Origin: Streptomyces ossamyceticus
Lineage (GTDB): Bacteria > Actinomycetota > Actinomycetes > Streptomycetales > Streptomycetaceae
Assembly: GCF_001418475.1 (NCBI RefSeq)
Contig: NZ_LIQX01000003.1
Span: 1-64,000, forward strand
Reading direction: 5' to 3'
Length of the DNA stretch: 64,000 nucleotides
Positions 10,401 through 18,573 of the stretch are shown piece after piece (within the stretch, counting starts at the first letter, position 1; each line of letters begins with the position of its first letter). Under the pieces are notes generated by a model. The model did no database searches, was not told where the DNA came from, and saw only the letters and a program-made list of their open reading frames with translations. Position numbers and translations under genes: made by a program.

Positions 10401-10555
10401 GCGTTGGTGTCGTTGCCGTCGGGGGCGACGTAGTACGTGGCCTGGGTCGCGGCCGAGGCCGGGGGCGACAGCGTGAGGGAGGTCAGCGGCGTCGCGACGA
10501 GGGCCGTCGCCAGCACGGCCGACAGCCTGCGGACGGTGGAGGGGAAGGGCTTCAT
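7451..10555 (-). CDS. Secreted right-handed beta-helix glycosidase (GH141-like) with C-terminal ricin-type lectin
   Basis: This 1034-residue exoenzyme has a Sec signal with cleavage near residue 35 (PPASA-AT). The mature start YYVAPDGNDTNAGTISAPF, then VYLRGGNYPVSSTVDF and LRALYVDGKRAQMASK, resemble GH141-type beta-helix enzymes. Parallel beta-helix repeats follow to about residue 640 (NxI/NxY turns). A beta-sandwich carbohydrate-binding-like module (about 760-890, KVDVYLDGALVQSG) and a ricin trefoil with three QxW repeats (893-1034) complete it. The ATG at 10555 has GGGAGGGG upstream. It lies at the 3' end of the deoxy-sugar cluster, so it may release L-fucose-like sugars outside the cell; the exact bond is not established. 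Confidence 0.75.
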   Translation of the reverse strand: MKPFPSTVRRLSAVLATALVATPLTSLTLSPPASAATQATYYVAPDGNDTNAGTISAPFKTLRHARDVVRTVNDDMTGDINVYLRGGNYPVSSTVDFTSADSGTNGHRVVYAAYQDEKPVLNGGVPVTGWTQHSGNIWKAPLDRDDKLRALYVDGKRAQMASKTIPSAGCHGTYTITAGQAPWAWESGSQCDGAKYSLADLPAVAANQDDVEIRTQTTWTSAIVGVRQITTSSDGANRVALFQQPGAAIAQGPPNGRFDAAGTHTFMNAYEFLDQPGEFYFDKTKHTVYYYKSGSEDMTSAKVFAPNNVSTLLRIAGTSRTDHARNITFSGLTVEHSDWGLTNVAGSVFRQGQQGNSGSTVYARKNFHAYTYRNVDLPPGIIQIENADGIALRRNTVQHTGADGINMVNDVTDSELTGNVTNDIAGSAITVGHPQHVYIGDYTSTNNEKYPVNVEGVCKNISVTNNYLYDSAVLFQGSSPVSAYFVDSLSVEHNRIEKSPWAGITLGWGWWNFDGSTNSIQPGNPTTTAKNNTISHNQLIDNMQVLGDSAPIYTLGAQPGTEISNNYIQGVPAGHKYGGHPDEGSAYLNEHDNVLDVDPGLAYTINSGTWGRQHDLTIINTYATVNKMSNKNVPNSTIQDARAYPDNVWPSQAYSIAVNAGLQDAYKDLVPRSTVGLQDYALPASTFTGKGVSSIPVRGVGDATSTLWLAPSGTTTFAVGPTMTKAAGTATSIAVPQTAGQYRLYVVDAQGNASPASKSLVRQSWAYVDDKAAGVTYSGTWSNWNDTKDMNGSEKFTSRAGDSVQYAFTGSGVRYLSMKQPNMGKVDVYLDGALVQSGIDAYASTVTKQVVLFEKTDLAAGPHTIKVVCTGTKNTASSNTVCALDAFAFIAFPGQSTFYKVLNKSSGKVIDVSGGSTTAGANVIQWNDTAAQNQRWQWVSVGDGSYEIVNENSGQLLDVTGGSTSDGATIIQQPDNNAASQRWTPIADGNGYYKIKNVKSGKLLSVSNSTAGTQLVQTTDANADSQLWRAVSVD

Positions 10556-10766
10556 GGTCTGCCCCTCCCGCTGGAACGGTCGGTCGGGAAAGCGGTCATG
10601 CGGCGGCTCCGGGGGTGCTGTTCGGTGCGGGTTCGCGGACGGGTGACTTCTCAGGGGCGGAAGCGGGGGTTCGGGCTTTCCTGGCGACGGACGCGGTGCG
10701 CCCCGGGTAATCGGTCGGGTCGGCCGGGGGCGACGGGACGTGGGGCGCGCTTGCCCCTCAGCGGTG

Positions 10767-11765
10767 TCAGGGGACACCGCCGGCGGTGGTGGGGACGTCC
10801 TGCCTGATCAACCCGCGTTCGCGGAGGTCGTGCCAGAGCGCCCGGGGTACGGCGCTCCGCTGGAGTGCCACGTTCTGCGTCACCTGCGCGCGGTCGCGCA
10901 TGCCCAGCGTGACGTTGACGGTGCTGGGATGGGTGGTCGGGAAGGCGATGGCGGCGGCGGGAAGACTGGTGCCGTGCTCCTCGCAGACCTCCGCGATCGC
11001 CCGTGCGCGGGCGACCAGCTCCGGGGGAGCGTCCTGGTAGTCGTACTTCATGCCGTCGGCGGGCCACGGACGCGAGAGCAGCCCGGAGTTGAAGACACCG
11101 GCCGCGACGACGCTCTTGCCCGCTTCCCGCGCGGCGGGCAGCACGTCGTCGAGCGCCGACTGGTCGAGGAGGGTGTAGCGCCCGGCGAGCATGACCACGT
11201 CGGCGGCGGTCTCCCGCAGGAAACGGGCGAGCATCGCCGACTGGTTCATACCGGCGCCGATGGCCCCGACGACCCCTTGGTCACGCAGCTCCGCCAGAGC
11301 GGGCAGGGCCTCGTCGGCGGCCTGCCGCCAGTGGTCGTCGGGGTCGTGCACGTACACGATGTCGAGCCGGTCGAGGCCGGTGCGGTTCAGGGAGTCCTCC
11401 AGGGAGCGGAGCACCCCGTCGCGGCTGAAGTCCCACTGGCGGCGCAGGTCGTCCCGTACGACGAAACCGTCACTGTCGACGCCCCGGGGACGCTCGTTGG
11501 GGACGAGGAGGCGGCCCACCTTGGAGGAGACGACGTACTCGTCCCGAGGGCGCTGCCGCAGGGCCGCCCCGAGACGCTGTTCGGAGAGCCCGAGGCCGTA
11601 GTGCGGCGCGGTGTCGAAGTACCGGATGCCCGCGTCCCAGGCCGCGTCGACGGCGGCCGACGCGTCGGCCGCCGAGGTGGTGCGGTACAGGTTGCCGATC
11701 ACGGACGCGCCGAACCCGAGGGCGGTGAGTTCGACGGACGTGCGGGCGACGCTCCGACGTCGCAT
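10767..11765 (-). CDS. Aldo/keto reductase, L-fucose (D-threo-aldose) 1-dehydrogenase-like
   Basis: This 332-residue cytosolic NAD(P)-dependent oxidoreductase carries the AKR tetrad: Asp in YFDTAPHYG, Tyr in the same motif, Lys in VSSKVGR and His in YVHDPDD. The N-terminus (LTALGFGASVIGNLYR) and GLSEQRLGAAL match the L-fucose/D-threo-aldose dehydrogenase branch, which oxidises the sugar to its lactone. An in-frame ATG at 11873 would add 36 unalike residues. The ATG at 11765 has GAGGAGGG at ideal spacing and is preferred. With the lactonase-like amidohydrolase and mutarotase upstream it suggests a non-phosphorylative pathway. Confidence 0.85.
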   Translation of the reverse strand: MRRRSVARTSVELTALGFGASVIGNLYRTTSAADASAAVDAAWDAGIRYFDTAPHYGLGLSEQRLGAALRQRPRDEYVVSSKVGRLLVPNERPRGVDSDGFVVRDDLRRQWDFSRDGVLRSLEDSLNRTGLDRLDIVYVHDPDDHWRQAADEALPALAELRDQGVVGAIGAGMNQSAMLARFLRETAADVVMLAGRYTLLDQSALDDVLPAAREAGKSVVAAGVFNSGLLSRPWPADGMKYDYQDAPPELVARARAIAEVCEEHGTSLPAAAIAFPTTHPSTVNVTLGMRDRAQVTQNVALQRSAVPRALWHDLRERGLIRQDVPTTAGGVP

Positions 11766-11911
11766 GACGCCCTCCTCGCGCGTGTCGAGCGGCGCGGTGG
11801 GGCCCGGCTCCACGCTCGGTGCGGGAGCCGTGTCCAAGGTACGGGCAGCCGTGTAACGGACGGCGAGGGTCATCGTGTTCTCCGGAGTCCTCTCGGCACG
11901 AGCGCCGTGCG

Positions 11912-12808
11912 TCAGCCGCGGGCGGGGAGGCGGTAGAAGGCGGTCGCGGTGCCGGCGAGGAGCGCGTGGATCTCGCTCTCCGCGCAGTCGGTGAGCAGTT
12001 CGTCCACCGTGGCGGCCCAGCGGTTCCAGCCGCCCGCGAGGTTGGCGACCGGCCAGTCGGAGCCGAACATCAGCCGGTCCGGGCCGAAGGACGTGAGCAG
12101 CACGTCCCAGACCGGGCGGATGTCGGCGGTGGTCCAGCTGTCGTGGTCGGCCTCGGTGATCAGTCCCGACAGCTTGCAGACCACGTGCTCGTGCGCGGCC
12201 AGCCGTCGCACCTGCTCCCGCCACTTGGCGAGGTCGCGCCCGGCGATGTCCGGCTTGCCCGCGTGGTTCAGCACCTGGGGCAGGTCGGGGAAGCGTTCGG
12301 CCAGCCGGATCGCCTGGTCGAACTGGTGGCTGCGGACCAGGACGTCGTAGGAGAGCCCGCGGTCCCTCGCCGCGGCCAACCCTCTTTCGACATCGGGGCG
12401 TTGCAGCCAGGCCGGTTCCGTCTCGCCCTGGACGAGGTGGCGCAGGGAACGCAGATACGTGCCGCCGGCTCCGGCGAGCAGCCGGTCGAGCGTCTCGCCG
12501 ATCGCCGGCGACGTGAGGTCCGCCCAGCCGACCACCGCCTCGATCAGCGGTTCCCGCTCCGCGAGGGCGAGCAGGTCCTCCGTCTCGGGCACCTCCGGCA
12601 TGCACTGCACGGCCACCGTGCCGTGCAGGTGACGGCCCGCGACGGGGCGGGTCGCGGTGGAGCGCAGGTCGTCGGGGGTGAAGGTGCGGCGGATCGATGT
12701 CAGGTCGGGGTCGTCGAGCCAGGGCTGCGGACGCCGGTCGAGGTCCCACAGATGGTGGTGCGCGTCGATGAGAACGGGGGCGGGCGTGGAGGCGGGGGCG
12801 GAGGTCAT
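11912..12808 (-). CDS. Amidohydrolase-2 family lactonase (L-fuconolactonase/rhamnonolactonase-like)
   Basis: This 298-residue TIM-barrel hydrolase starts with IDAHHHLWDLDRRPQPWLDD, the metal-binding HxH motif of amidohydrolase-2 sugar lactonases. Further active-site motifs are LNHAGKPDIAG (His), VCKLSGL (Lys) and LMFGSDWPV (metal Asp). These enzymes open 1,4- or 1,5-aldonolactones such as L-fuconolactone made by an aldose dehydrogenase. It is encoded directly between the mutarotase (37 bp upstream) and the aldo/keto reductase, which fits that order of reactions. The exact lactone is inferred from context. Confidence 0.83.
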   Translation of the reverse strand: MTSAPASTPAPVLIDAHHHLWDLDRRPQPWLDDPDLTSIRRTFTPDDLRSTATRPVAGRHLHGTVAVQCMPEVPETEDLLALAEREPLIEAVVGWADLTSPAIGETLDRLLAGAGGTYLRSLRHLVQGETEPAWLQRPDVERGLAAARDRGLSYDVLVRSHQFDQAIRLAERFPDLPQVLNHAGKPDIAGRDLAKWREQVRRLAAHEHVVCKLSGLITEADHDSWTTADIRPVWDVLLTSFGPDRLMFGSDWPVANLAGGWNRWAATVDELLTDCAESEIHALLAGTATAFYRLPARG

Positions 12809-12845
12809 GGCGGTTCCAAGTCGGGTCGGTCCGGCGCGGTCCGTG

Positions 12846-13193
12846 TCAGGCGGTGGCGTCCTCGCCTGGCGGGTCGAGGTGCCAGATCTCGGTCAGTTCC
12901 GTCCACTGGCGGGAGTCGCCCCGGTCGGGCCAGGGCTCCTGGCAGGGATCGGTGAGTCTCCACCACTCCCGGGTCTCGGCGTCGGCTTCCAGGGCGGCCA
13001 TGTCGGCCTCGAAGTCGTCGCCGTGGTACTCGAGGAAGGCGAACAGCACGTCACCGTGGAGGAAGATGCTGTAGTTGCGGATGTTCGCCCGGTGCAGGGC
13101 GGCCTCCACGCCGGGCCAGACGGCCGCGTGGAGCCGCAGGTACTCCTCGCGGTGCTCGGGGCGGAGCCTGATGGTCTGCGCGATGCGCCTCAT
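12846..13193 (-). CDS. L-rhamnose mutarotase family protein (L-fucose mutarotase-like)
   Basis: This 115-residue ferredoxin-like protein begins MRRIAQTIRLRPEHREEYLRLH and has the family motifs HAAVWPGVEAAL, IRNYSIFLHGDVLFAFLEY and W-rich EWWRLTDPCQEPWP. RhaM-type enzymes interconvert the anomers of 6-deoxyhexoses. Its start ATG overlaps the stop of the upstream 671-residue gene by four bases (13190-13193), so the two are probably translationally coupled. A fucose rather than rhamnose substrate is suggested only by the neighbouring dehydrogenase. Confidence 0.88.
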   Translation of the reverse strand: MRRIAQTIRLRPEHREEYLRLHAAVWPGVEAALHRANIRNYSIFLHGDVLFAFLEYHGDDFEADMAALEADAETREWWRLTDPCQEPWPDRGDSRQWTELTEIWHLDPPGEDATA

Positions 13194-15205
13194 GCGCGTT
13201 CTCCTTCCGTGCCCTGGGAGGGCGGGCCCGCCGGGGTGTCGAACGGGGTGCGGTAACTGGGGGTGCGGGAGCGCAGCCGGAGGCGCAGGGTGAGCCGGAT
13301 ACGGGTGGACGCGGGCAGCCGTACGGTCAGGAAGGGGTCGGCGCAGTCCTGCTCCGCCTCGGTGACGACCGGCTCGGTGTGACCGTAGTCGTACATGTCG
13401 CCGATCCAGCCGTCGTCCCGGCAGGTGGTGTACCGGACGGCCGTGATGGTGTGCTCGGCGAAGGCGCCGGCCTGGACGATCACCGTGCGCTCGGCTTCGG
13501 GGGAGAGGTTCACCAGTTCGACGGTGGTCGCCTCGGGGTCGATGGAGGTGACCAGCGCGGCGACCTCCGGTGGCAGACCGGCGCGGCGGGCCTCGGCGTC
13601 GTGGTAGCGCAGCCGGGCCTGCTGCAGGCCGCCGTTGTAGAGCACCTGGGGGCCGCCCCACGTCAGCTGGACGAGGGCTTCGGTGACCACCGGGTTGCAC
13701 AGCTGCCACACATGGATGTCGGCCTCGGCCACGTCCAGGTCGCGGTAGCGGTCCATCCGGCGCAGCCGGTGGTGGATCTGGGCCTGCGCGGCGGCGAGGA
13801 TGCGCTCGGGGTAGCCGGGGTCGTCACCGGCGAGGAACGCGAACCATGCCTTCTCGTGCCCCGACTCCTCCTTGGCCCGGAACGGCCGCACGGTACGCCA
13901 GTCGATACCGTCGGCCTCGCGCAGCCGCTCCAGCCGGACGCGGTCGGCGTCGGAGGCCGTGTGGTGCCACAGGGCCACCGGCACGGGCGGGGTGAGCGGG
14001 TTGTAGTCGAACCAGCCCGAGTCGTTGTGCCGGAACGGAAGGTGCGGTGTCGGGGTGTGGATGTCGGGGCCCAGTTCGACCACCCACTTGGAGGGGAGGC
14101 TGGAGTCCGCCTCGGTGTGGGGCATCACCCTGGCGTGACCGATGAGGGTGTCGAGCGAGGTCGCGACCATGGAGAGATAGTCGTCGTCCCCGGTGACGGT
14201 GGCCGCCGCGAGCGCCGCCACACAGGCCGCGTGGCCCACGCTGTGCCAGCCGTGCGGCCAGGACCAGCCGTAGTGCCCGCCGTACCAGCGACCGTCCAGC
14301 AGACTGCCGACGGCACCGTCCGGGCCCGCGTTGTCGGGGATGAGACCTTCGTTGGCCCGTGTGCGCTCGCGCCACGCGTCCACGTACTCGACGATCCAGT
14401 CGCGGTAGCGGTCCTCGCCCGACAGGATCCACGCGTTGAGGACCAGCCCGGCCGCGGCCAGGTTGACCGCGGTGTCGCCGACACCCATCCGGTCCCGCAT
14501 CTGCGCGCCGAGCCGCGGATCCGCGGAGAGCGGGAACGGGCCGCCCTCCGCCTCCGGGATCCACTCCAGCGGAAAGCCGTACGTCTCCGCTTCCTTCAGC
14601 AGCCACGGGTACACGTCGCCGTCGAACAGGCCCGTGCGGTCGGGGTCGCTGCCGTTGTGCGGGCGGGTGATGACACGGTGCTCGGGGTCGTAGTTGCCCC
14701 TGGCGGGGTCGACGTACAACTCGGCGAAGCGCAGCGCCCGTTCCGACCAGCGGTCAGGGGCGGCCATGCACAGGAAGTAGAGCAGCAGCAGGCTCTCGCC
14801 CTGGTGGAACCAGTCGTAGCCGCGCTCGAACTCGTCGTGCAGCATGCCGAGTTCGGTGAGCTGCCGGGTCACGCCCTCCCAGTGCTTCTCGCCGGCGGCC
14901 AGCAGATCGTCCGCACCGCCGAGGAGATACAGCTGGGGCCAGTTGAAGAACACCTCGTAGAAGTCGTCCACACCGTCGCGGGTGGTCAGTGCCCCGGTGT
15001 AGTTCAGCCGTCCGTCCGGGCCGGTGAAGTCGCGGGCGAAGCGGCGCCAGGCGTGGTCGAGCAGGTCGAACAGCGCACGTTGTGACACGGCCCAGCCGGG
15101 CGGTTCGAGCACCGGCACGCCCGCCTCGATCTCGGGTGGCGGGGCGGGCTGCCCGGCGACCGGGGTGTCCCCACCCGAGGCGGGGCCGGAAGAGGTGAAG
15201 GGCAT
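13190..15205 (-). CDS. Uncharacterised 671-residue protein of the deoxy-sugar cluster, probable alpha/alpha-barrel
   Basis: I do not recognise a named family. There is no signal peptide, so it is probably cytosolic. It is rich in Trp, His and acidic residues, with helix-pair segments spaced through residues 40-480 (for example YEVFFNWPQLYLLGGADDLL and HYGWSWPHGWHSVGHAACVA), suggesting an alpha/alpha toroid like many carbohydrate-active enzymes. A beta-rich tail of ~120 residues (TTVELVNLSPEAERTVIV) could be a C-terminal sandwich. It lies between the permease genes and the mutarotase and overlaps the latter by four bases. An intracellular glycoside hydrolase or lyase acting on imported oligosaccharide is a reasonable guess. 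Confidence 0.75.
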   Translation of the reverse strand: MPFTSSGPASGGDTPVAGQPAPPPEIEAGVPVLEPPGWAVSQRALFDLLDHAWRRFARDFTGPDGRLNYTGALTTRDGVDDFYEVFFNWPQLYLLGGADDLLAAGEKHWEGVTRQLTELGMLHDEFERGYDWFHQGESLLLLYFLCMAAPDRWSERALRFAELYVDPARGNYDPEHRVITRPHNGSDPDRTGLFDGDVYPWLLKEAETYGFPLEWIPEAEGGPFPLSADPRLGAQMRDRMGVGDTAVNLAAAGLVLNAWILSGEDRYRDWIVEYVDAWRERTRANEGLIPDNAGPDGAVGSLLDGRWYGGHYGWSWPHGWHSVGHAACVAALAAATVTGDDDYLSMVATSLDTLIGHARVMPHTEADSSLPSKWVVELGPDIHTPTPHLPFRHNDSGWFDYNPLTPPVPVALWHHTASDADRVRLERLREADGIDWRTVRPFRAKEESGHEKAWFAFLAGDDPGYPERILAAAQAQIHHRLRRMDRYRDLDVAEADIHVWQLCNPVVTEALVQLTWGGPQVLYNGGLQQARLRYHDAEARRAGLPPEVAALVTSIDPEATTVELVNLSPEAERTVIVQAGAFAEHTITAVRYTTCRDDGWIGDMYDYGHTEPVVTEAEQDCADPFLTVRLPASTRIRLTLRLRLRSRTPSYRTPFDTPAGPPSQGTEGERA

Positions 15206-15305
15206 GGGACGGAGCTCCGTTCGGGGGTGGCGGGGTGCGCGCCGGGGACGACGGTCGGGCGGACGACGCCGGATCGGGCATCAGGGTCGGGGCGGAGGAC
15301 CGGGG

Positions 15306-16184
15306 CTACTCCTTGGTGGCGCCGGCGAGCATCCCGCTGACCAGGAAACGCTGGGCGAAGAGGAAGACGATCAGTACGGGTGTGATGGCCACGAGCGTCG
15401 CCAGGGCCAGCTGCGGCCGTTCGATCGCGAGGGTGCCGACGGCCGGATTGAAGGACGGCACATTGCTGAGCAGGGTCCCGACCCCCACCTGGATGGGCAT
15501 CTGGCCGCTCTCGGGCAGCATCACGTAGGGCAGGAAGTAGTTGGTCCAGTTGGCGACGAAGCTGAAGAACCCGACGAGCGCGATCACCGGTGTCGCCAGC
15601 GGCAGCGCGATGTGCCGGAAGACACCGAACTCCGAGCAGCCGTCCATCCGTGCCGCCGCCAGCAGGTCCTTCGGTACCGCGGTGGTGAAGTAGATGTACG
15701 TCAGATACACGCCGAACGGGTAGAACGAGTACGGCAGGATGATCGACCACATCGTGCCGATCAGCCGCACCGCGTTGATCTCCAGGAACAGCGGCACCAC
15801 CAGCGTGGCGGTCGGCATCAGCATCACGACCAGGGTCGAGACGAGCAGGGTGTGCCGGCCGCGGAACTCGGTCATGGCCATCGCGTAGCCCGCCGGGACG
15901 GCCACGCAGAGCGTGATGACCAGCGAGATCAGCGCGTACAGGGTCGAGTTGCCCAGCCACTGCAGGACGGCGTTGTCCTGGAACGCGGTGAGGGCGTCCC
16001 AGTTGGCCCTGAGGGTGTGCAAGGAGCCGAAGGAGAGCGGGCTGCCGTGGACGAGTTGCTGATCGGTCTTGGTCGCCGCGAGGACGAGCCACAGCACCGG
16101 CAGCACGAAGAACACCAGGAAGACGAGCAGGACGGAGCCGGTCAGCAGCCGGGGCACGAGGCGGCGCGAAGAACTAGTCGGCAT
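15306..16184 (-). CDS. Sugar ABC transporter permease (MalG type)
   Basis: This 292-residue inner-membrane protein has six predicted helices. The CUT1-permease cytoplasmic loop is clear: EFGVFRHIALPLATPVIA with AARMDGCSE before it (EAA motif). The ATG at 16184 starts MPTSSSRRLVPR and overlaps the end of the upstream permease by 11 bases; a GTG/ATG further upstream would only add unstructured residues. It partners the MalF-like gene and lipoprotein upstream to import a sugar. No ATPase is encoded in this operon, so a shared multi-sugar ATPase is expected to energise it. Confidence 0.9.
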   Translation of the reverse strand: MPTSSSRRLVPRLLTGSVLLVFLVFFVLPVLWLVLAATKTDQQLVHGSPLSFGSLHTLRANWDALTAFQDNAVLQWLGNSTLYALISLVITLCVAVPAGYAMAMTEFRGRHTLLVSTLVVMLMPTATLVVPLFLEINAVRLIGTMWSIILPYSFYPFGVYLTYIYFTTAVPKDLLAAARMDGCSEFGVFRHIALPLATPVIALVGFFSFVANWTNYFLPYVMLPESGQMPIQVGVGTLLSNVPSFNPAVGTLAIERPQLALATLVAITPVLIVFLFAQRFLVSGMLAGATKE

Positions 16185-17088
16185 CGAAGAACCCCGACCG
16201 TGCGACGAAGACGGCGGCGGCCGACACACTGACGACCAGGAGCTCCACCGAGACCGCGGCGGCGCCGTTGACGTTGTTCATCTGGAAGGCGAAGTCGTAC
16301 GTCAGCTGGTTCAGCGAGTAGTCGCGTCCGGCCACGCCCACACTGGCGAGGGACAGCAGCTGCGGCTCCACGAAGAGCTGCGCACCGCCCGCGAAGGCCA
16401 GGATCACCATGTACACGATCCACTTGCGGAGCATGGGGATCTGGATGTGCCAGGCGGTCTGCCAGGCGCCCGCGCCGTCGATGCGCGCGGCTTCCATGAC
16501 GTCGGTGGGGATGTTGTTGAGCGCGCCGTAGATGACGACGATCCAGCCGCCCGCGCCGGTCCAGAACGCGATGACCGTGAACAGCAGGGGCAGGTTGCCG
16601 GGCGCGATCACCTCGCCGAAGGTGTCGAACCCCAGCATGCCCAGCAGCGAGCTGACGGGGCTCACCGTCGGGTCGAGCATGAACAGCCACACCAGCACAC
16701 TCGCGGCGCCGGCGAGCGCTCCGGGGATGTAGAAGAGGAAGCGCAGGGACTTGCTGAGGGTGCCGGAGGCGAGGCGGTGCAGCAGCAGCGCCAGGCTCAC
16801 CACGAACACCACGAGCGAGACCAGCCAGAACAGCAGGTACAGCGCGACATGGCCGACGGCGTCCAGGAAACGGAAGTCCTGTGCGGTGGTGACGAAGTTG
16901 CTGAAGCCGGTGAAGGTGCCCCCGGCGTCGGTGAACGCGAAGTAGACGGCGTACCCGGTCGGCAGGATGCCGAACGCGATCAGGAGCAGCACGTAGGCCG
17001 CGACGAAGGCGATGCCGGCCCGGCTCTGCCGGTCGGTGCCGCTGGGGCGCCGACCGGCGGAGCCGGACGGGGAGTGGCTGAGGGTCAC
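16174..17088 (-). CDS. Sugar ABC transporter permease (MalF type)
   Basis: This 304-residue protein has six or more membrane helices and the conserved EAA loop (VMEAARIDGAGAWQTAWHIQ), followed by IPMLRKWIVYMVI. The GTG start at 17088 overlaps the TGA of the binding-protein gene (GTGA), which fixes it; longer frames upstream lie inside that gene. It is the MalF-like half of a CUT1 importer with the MalG-like gene downstream. The N-terminal tail is short and polar. Confidence 0.9.
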   Translation of the reverse strand: MTLSHSPSGSAGRRPSGTDRQSRAGIAFVAAYVLLLIAFGILPTGYAVYFAFTDAGGTFTGFSNFVTTAQDFRFLDAVGHVALYLLFWLVSLVVFVVSLALLLHRLASGTLSKSLRFLFYIPGALAGAASVLVWLFMLDPTVSPVSSLLGMLGFDTFGEVIAPGNLPLLFTVIAFWTGAGGWIVVIYGALNNIPTDVMEAARIDGAGAWQTAWHIQIPMLRKWIVYMVILAFAGGAQLFVEPQLLSLASVGVAGRDYSLNQLTYDFAFQMNNVNGAAAVSVELLVVSVSAAAVFVARSGFFDAD

Positions 17089-18446
17089 TGCTCGACCTTG
17101 TACCCGTTGGACTTGGCGTGCTGGACGATGGAGTCCTGCCAGGCCGGCAGCATCGAGACGATGGACTTGCCCTGGGTCAGGCCCGGCTTGACCGTGGACG
17201 CCCAGATCGCCTCCTGGCTGAACTGGCCCGAGCCCCACTCCGGCCACACCTGGGAGGAGGCGGCCGAGAGGGCGCTGAGGTCGCTGGCGAAGTAGCCGGA
17301 GGCGTCCTGACCCTTCAGCCATGCCTCGGCCGCCGGCGCGTAGGCCGGGAAGCCGGGCGCCTTCTCCCCCTGGTAGGCGTTGTCGGTGGTGACCCACGTC
17401 AGGAAGTCGGTGGCCGCCTTGAGGTGGGTGGAGTGCTGCGACAGCAGCCAGGTGCCGCCGCCGACGTTGCCCGTGGACGGCGCGCCGTCTCCCTGCCACT
17501 GCGGTATGGGCGCCACCGCGATCTGCTGGGCGGGGACCTTGAGGGTGTCCTTGAAGACCGCGCCGCCGAACCAGGCCGGGCCCGGCATGAGCAGGACCTT
17601 GTCGGCCTGGTTCTTGCCGAAGTCGGTGCTGAACACGCCGCTGATGGACATGGACTTGTTCTTGATCAGCACGTCCAGGAGCTTGGCCATCCTGGTGCAG
17701 GCCTCGCTGGTGGTGTTCACGGACACGGACTTGGGGCCGGTGATGTGGTTGGCGCCGCACTTGCTCGCCCACAGGTAGATCTCGGGGGTGAAGGAGTCCC
17801 CCGCGTCACCGACGAGATAGCCCGGATGCTCCTTGGCCACCTTCGTGCCGAGCTTCTGGTACTCCTCCCATGTCGTCGGCACCGTGTAGCCGAACTTCTT
17901 CATCAGCGGGGCGTTGTACCAGAGCACGGCCTGGGAGAGGTCGTTGCGCAGACAGTAGACGGTGCCGTCGACCGTGCAGACGTCGTTGGCGCCCTTGGCG
18001 AACTTCCCCAGCGTCGACTCGGGGACCAGGCCCTTGTTGAGCGGAGCGGCGAAGCCCGCGTCGACCGCCCAGGAGGTCTCGTTGTTCTGGGAGCTGAACA
18101 CGACGTCGGGCCAGCCCTTGCCGGTGCGGTTGAACAACTGGACCTTCGTCTGGAGGTAGTTGGACCCGTTGGCGTCGCCGTCGTAGCTGACGATGTCCAG
18201 CTTCACCTCCGGGTGCAGCTTCTGGTACAGCTTCGCGGCGTCCATCCGGGTCGCGTCCACCCAGACGGTCAACGCCCCGTCCTTCTGCGGCACCTGGGCG
18301 AAGCCGTCCTTGGTGGTCGTACCGGCCGTGCCGCCGCCACAGGCCGTCACGGTCAGCAGCACCGTGACCGCACACCCGGCCAGCGATGCCGCCCGCTTCC
18401 TGCCGAGAGCTCTCTTGGGGCCGGGCGAGGACTGGTTGACGGTCAT
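17085..18446 (-). CDS. Sugar ABC transporter solute-binding lipoprotein
   Basis: This 453-residue protein has a basic N-terminus, a hydrophobic core and a lipobox ending LLTVTACGG, so it should be lipid-anchored outside the membrane. The body (GALTVWVDATRMDAAKLYQ, GKGWPDVVFSSQN, WLLSQHSTHLKAATDFLTWV) is that of CUT1 family-1 sugar binding proteins. It is the first gene of the leftward transporter/catabolic operon. The ATG at 18446 has GGAG at good spacing. The divergent FadR-type gene at 18789 is the likely regulator. Confidence 0.92.
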   Translation of the reverse strand: MTVNQSSPGPKRALGRKRAASLAGCAVTVLLTVTACGGGTAGTTTKDGFAQVPQKDGALTVWVDATRMDAAKLYQKLHPEVKLDIVSYDGDANGSNYLQTKVQLFNRTGKGWPDVVFSSQNNETSWAVDAGFAAPLNKGLVPESTLGKFAKGANDVCTVDGTVYCLRNDLSQAVLWYNAPLMKKFGYTVPTTWEEYQKLGTKVAKEHPGYLVGDAGDSFTPEIYLWASKCGANHITGPKSVSVNTTSEACTRMAKLLDVLIKNKSMSISGVFSTDFGKNQADKVLLMPGPAWFGGAVFKDTLKVPAQQIAVAPIPQWQGDGAPSTGNVGGGTWLLSQHSTHLKAATDFLTWVTTDNAYQGEKAPGFPAYAPAAEAWLKGQDASGYFASDLSALSAASSQVWPEWGSGQFSQEAIWASTVKPGLTQGKSIVSMLPAWQDSIVQHAKSNGYKVEQ

Positions 18447-18542
18447 GAAGGACTCCAGGGGGTGTGCGGGTGCCCCGAGCGGATGGGCGGCCCGAAGGTC
18501 GACGGAGACGGGAGAGGCGGCTGCGCTGCGATCGGCTGGAAG

Positions 18543-18573
18543 AAATTAGCCGCCTTATCGCGTGACACGTCAA
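18543..18573 (-). promoter_or_regulatory. Candidate promoter and operator of the deoxy-sugar operon
   Basis: On the minus strand a TTGACG box (18573-18568) and a TAATTT box (18548-18543) lie about 100 bases before the binding-protein start. The spacing of 19 is slightly long; GCTAAT as -10 would give 17. A small palindrome TGACACGTCA (18563-18572) overlaps the -35 and could be an operator for the divergent GntR-type regulator. The rest of the 342-bp gap 18447-18788 shows nothing else clear. Confidence 0.4.

Noticed and set aside
8714-10807. A 697-codon plus-strand frame opposite the beta-helix enzyme
   Set aside because: It mirrors the real minus-strand gene, which has a signal peptide, ribosome site and lectin repeats; the mirror frame has none.
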